Positions 6,159 to 8,365 of a DNA stretch of 8,365 nucleotides are shown in pieces. The position numbers and the translations under genes are program-made. The notes below the pieces were generated by a model, which worked only from the letters and a program-made list of their open reading frames with translations, ran no database searches and had not been told where the DNA came from. This stretch comes from Frankiaceae bacterium (GTDB lineage: Bacteria > Actinomycetota > Actinomycetes > JAFAQI01). The DNA lies in assembly GCA_030840545.1 (NCBI GenBank), contig JAVEEH010000103.1:1-8365 (forward strand). Reading direction: 5' to 3'. Numbering within the stretch: the stretch's first letter is position 1; every line of letters begins with the position of its first letter.

Positions 6159-6279
6159 GCAGGCATTCCGGCTCACCCCGATATCCGGTCGGGGCCTACG
6201 GTTGCGGGTCAGCGCCGGCATTGGACCGGCTTCCCCCACGCGTGGCGATTGCGCGACGATCGTGCCCCGGTTGGCCCGC
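6159..6279 (-). promoter_or_regulatory. Cobalamin (B12) riboswitch aptamer
   Basis: The minus strand shows the ordered core of a cobalamin riboswitch: GGGAA (6235-6231); a P5 hairpin GCCGG/CCGGC (6230-6226 with 6218-6214) with an AA-containing loop; the conserved GCTGACCCGCAACCGT (6213-6198); a hairpin CCCCGA/TCGGGG (6194-6189 with 6181-6176); and the terminal box AGCCGGAATGCCTGC (6173-6159). A possible closing helix pairs GCGGGC (6279-6274) with GCCTGC (6164-6159), with one G-T wobble, and sets the tentative 5' boundary. The aptamer is compact, without the large peripheral arm of the E. coli btuB element. It lies 160-280 bases before the GTG start of the barrel gene and should sense a cobalamin, giving feedback control of the whole ECF operon. 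I am confident in the class; the exact 5' end and preferred cobalamin form are uncertain. Confidence 0.88.
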
Positions 6280-6310
6280 CGCGGTCAACTCCGCCGCGGG
6301 TGGCCGGCGG

Positions 6311-8365
6311 CTAGTCGAGGGGCTGGCGGGAGATGGCGCGGGACTCGCGACCACCGAGCAGCCAGCCGGCAGCGGTGGCCAGCACCGGCAGACCCACCAC
6401 GAGCGCCGCCAGGTTGACGACCGGCACGTGCATGAGCCGGTGCAGGTGCGCGTGGTACCAAGCGATCAGCGCGAGATAGGCGCCGGCCGTGCCCAAAGTC
6501 GTGCCGAGCAACGCGAGCCAACCGGCCGTGGCAGCGGTGAGAGTGCGGCGGATCGTGCTGCTGGCACCGGTGGCGGCGAGGGTGCGCAGGTCGCGCGCGC
6601 CCTCGCTGCGAATGAGGCCGACGCTCATGGCGAGTACGCCGAGGGCGAGCAGCATGCCGGCTCCCGTCGCGTCGTTGCGCAGCTGGGCCAGGGACTGATG
6701 CGATGCCTTCGTCTCGATGGTCAGACCTGCAGTCGCTGCCAGGGTCCGGGCAGAGTCGATCTGGCTGGTGGTCAACGCCCCCCGCGACTCGACCAGCCAC
6801 GCTGCCGTCGCCGCACGCAGGCCGAGCGTGTTCATGGCATGAATCGTGATGAGCGTGTGGGGGGAGGAGGAGAAATGTGGCAGCGCGACGACCTGGACCT
6901 TTGGGTGGTCGATCGCGTTGCGGGGCCCGGCAAACAGTTCCAACGCACCGACATCAGTGCGCGAGGTCAGGATGTCGGTGCTGGGGTTAACCGTCGCCGC
7001 GTCGATGCCGTAGCGCGCGAGCAGCGCGGGGGTGGCGACGTAGGCCGGACCGACGGGTGACACGGAGAACCCTCGTTTGTGCGGGGTCACCTTCGCCAGC
7101 GCTGCCGGGAACTTCCCGCCGGGTCCGTCGTTGCTCGCGGAGGGGTCGATGGCTTCCTCGAGAGCGAGCACGTCGTGGGTGCCCAAGGCGGTGGCGATCG
7201 CGCCGACCTTCGACTGCGCGGCCTGTCGCTGTGCGGTCGTCAGCTGGGGGACCGGGACGACATTGTCATGGCCGGACAGGTAGACGATGAGCTGGTTGGC
7301 CGCCAGGTTCTCGACGGTGTTGGTGCCGGCCGCGCCCTCCGCAGCGGAGCTGATGGTGATGGCGGCCGCGATGCCGATGGCCAGCGTGACGGCACTGAGC
7401 GCCGCAGCGGATCGAAGCTGATGGCGGGCGAGATCTCGCAGTGCCAGCCGCATAGCGATCGGCGAATGCCGGCCGGCGGCAGACAGTGAGCGAATGCTCA
7501 GCGGGGCGAGCAGGAGGATGCCGAGGGTGGTGGCCACGATGCCGCTCACGATCAGCACCGGACGGGTCGGTCGCGCCGCGACGAGCAGTCCGCAGCCACC
7601 GGCCAGTAAGAGCCCGCCGAGAGCCGCGAACCCACGGACCGGTTGCGACCGCGGCGGGCGACCGGACAGGGCCGTGACGACCGACACTCGCGCGGCCGCC
7701 CGAGCCGGCCACCAGGCCGCAGCGAGAGCTGTCACGGTGGCGAGCAGCACCGCGGTGGCGATGGCCCACCACGGCACTTGTGTCCGGTCGAAGCGGCGCT
7801 CCGCCAGGGTCTCGAGCCGGGGGGCGAAGGCCAGCCACAGCCCGACGCCAACTGCTGCTCCGGTGACGGCGCCGACGCCTCCGACGGCTGCACCGTTGGC
7901 GAGCATCACGAGACGGATGTGTCGGTCCGTTGCCCCGATCGCGCCCAGCATGCCGAGCGCACGTTGCCGACGTGCTGCCAGCACCGCAAAGCCCCCGACC
8001 GACATCAGTCCGACGAACAGCAGCCCGAGCGTCGTCAGCACCAGGACGCCGATCGAGGCGTTGCGTCGGTCGGACAAGCCGCGTGTCATCAGTGCGACGG
8101 GCCCGTCCTCCTGAGGGTGGAACGACTGCAGGCTGCCCGATGTTGCCTTTATCAGCAGCGCCACTTTCGACGGTGCGGTGATCTGCCCCGGCGCAACCAG
8201 TGCGAAGCGGTCGAGCAGATTGCTCGGGTTCTCGACCAGACCGACCACCCGCTCGGATGACCCGATCAGCGGCCAGCTGTCGCCGAGGTGCAGGTGAAAG
8301 ATGTCGGCGACGCGGCTGGTGACGGCGACCTGGTTGGGACCGACCGGGTAGTGACCGGCGTCGAG
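6311..8365 (-). CDS. FtsX/MacB-type ABC transporter permease, 5' end outside window
   Basis: The frame is open from the right edge to a TAG at 6313-6311, giving 684 visible residues. Residues 1-103 are the end of an extracytoplasmic MacB-like domain, including VVGLVENPSNLLDRFALV (40-57 approx.). The first FtsX domain follows, with membrane segments at about 104-130, 152-180 and 199-219 and the cytoplasmic motif RRQRALGMLGAIGAT. Further segments lie at about 246-264, 269-289 and 319-339. A second extracytoplasmic domain spans about 340-567, then the last FtsX domain with segments at about 568-585, 611-635 and 651-671, ending ISRQPLD, a common C-terminus in actinobacterial members. A GTG at 8248 is internal, because 39 family-like codons continue upstream of it. 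Such permeases pair with a separate ATPase and act in lipoprotein/peptide export or envelope signalling. The partner is not in the window. I see no link to the B12 genes except position. Confidence 0.9.
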   Translation of the reverse strand, partial: LDAGHYPVGPNQVAVTSRVADIFHLHLGDSWPLIGSSERVVGLVENPSNLLDRFALVAPGQITAPSKVALLIKATSGSLQSFHPQEDGPVALMTRGLSDRRNASIGVLVLTTLGLLFVGLMSVGGFAVLAARRQRALGMLGAIGATDRHIRLVMLANGAAVGGVGAVTGAAVGVGLWLAFAPRLETLAERRFDRTQVPWWAIATAVLLATVTALAAAWWPARAAARVSVVTALSGRPPRSQPVRGFAALGGLLLAGGCGLLVAARPTRPVLIVSGIVATTLGILLLAPLSIRSLSAAGRHSPIAMRLALRDLARHQLRSAAALSAVTLAIGIAAAITISSAAEGAAGTNTVENLAANQLIVYLSGHDNVVPVPQLTTAQRQAAQSKVGAIATALGTHDVLALEEAIDPSASNDGPGGKFPAALAKVTPHKRGFSVSPVGPAYVATPALLARYGIDAATVNPSTDILTSRTDVGALELFAGPRNAIDHPKVQVVALPHFSSSPHTLITIHAMNTLGLRAATAAWLVESRGALTTSQIDSARTLAATAGLTIETKASHQSLAQLRNDATGAGMLLALGVLAMSVGLIRSEGARDLRTLAATGASSTIRRTLTAATAGWLALLGTTLGTAGAYLALIAWYHAHLHRLMHVPVVNLAALVVGLPVLATAAGWLLGGRESRAISRQPLD

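Noticed and set aside
6000..6239. Extending the barrel protein to an ATG at 6239
   Set aside because: The 80-residue extension is Arg/Ser-rich, crosses the cobalamin aptamer and would bury the signal peptide. GTG at 5999 has both an SD and a signal peptide.
6259..6288. Promoter with TTGACC (6288-6283) and CACGAT (6264-6259), 18-base spacing
   Set aside because: The -10 match is weak, and transcription from it would start inside the proposed aptamer and lose the 5' strand of its closing helix.
6279..6299. CCGCGG/CCGCGG hairpin after the FtsX stop as an intrinsic terminator
   Set aside because: No T-rich run follows, and the arm overlaps the proposed start of the aptamer.
4593..7060. Two long plus-strand open frames (4593-5927 and 5729-7060)
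   Set aside because: They run antisense through the barrel gene, the riboswitch and the FtsX gene, with low-complexity Arg/Gly-rich products.
1..8365. CRISPR arrays, tRNA or rRNA genes, insertion sequences
   Set aside because: By eye I saw no regularly spaced direct repeats, cloverleaf candidates or transposase-like frames on either strand.

Overview
The window looks like high-GC actinobacterial chromosome: G/C-rich third codon positions throughout, GTG starts, 4-bp stop/start overlaps, and protein families typical of that phylum. I cannot name a genus from this sequence. All seven protein genes I support lie on the minus strand, so transcription runs from high to low coordinates. The long plus-strand reading frames are antisense shadows.

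Layout in transcription order. (1) 8365-6311: the C-terminal 684 residues of an FtsX/MacB-type ABC permease, open at the right edge. (2) 6310-6000: a 311-base non-coding leader. It holds a cobalamin (B12) riboswitch at about 6279-6159. A hairpin at 6024-6002 then contains the Shine-Dalgarno sequence, and its loop can pair with the L5 loop of the aptamer. (3) 5999-4923: a secreted alpha/alpha-barrel protein with prenyltransferase/squalene-cyclase-type repeats. (4) 4919-4107: a secreted DUF4430-like (transcobalamin beta-domain-like) protein with a Pro/Thr/Ser stalk and a C-terminal membrane anchor. (5) 4110-2974: EcfT (CbiQ-type) transmembrane subunit. (6) 2977-1373: an EcfA protein with two fused ATPase domains. 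(7) 1376-552: a substrate-binding ECF S component. (8) 527-1: a DUF421 (YetF-like) membrane protein, open at the left edge.

Reading of the system: genes 3-7 form a tight unit (one 3-base gap, then three 4-bp overlaps) behind one riboswitch-controlled ribosome binding site. The riboswitch points to cobalamin or a related corrinoid as the transported substrate. Animal transcobalamin and intrinsic factor consist of an alpha6/alpha6 barrel joined to a small beta domain of the DUF4430 family, with B12 held between them. Here the same two kinds of domain appear as separate secreted proteins, one anchored to the membrane, next to a complete ECF transporter. My main inference is a two-protein, transcobalamin-like capture device that hands corrinoid to an ECF importer. 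The parts are well supported by sequence; the joint B12-binding role is a hypothesis.
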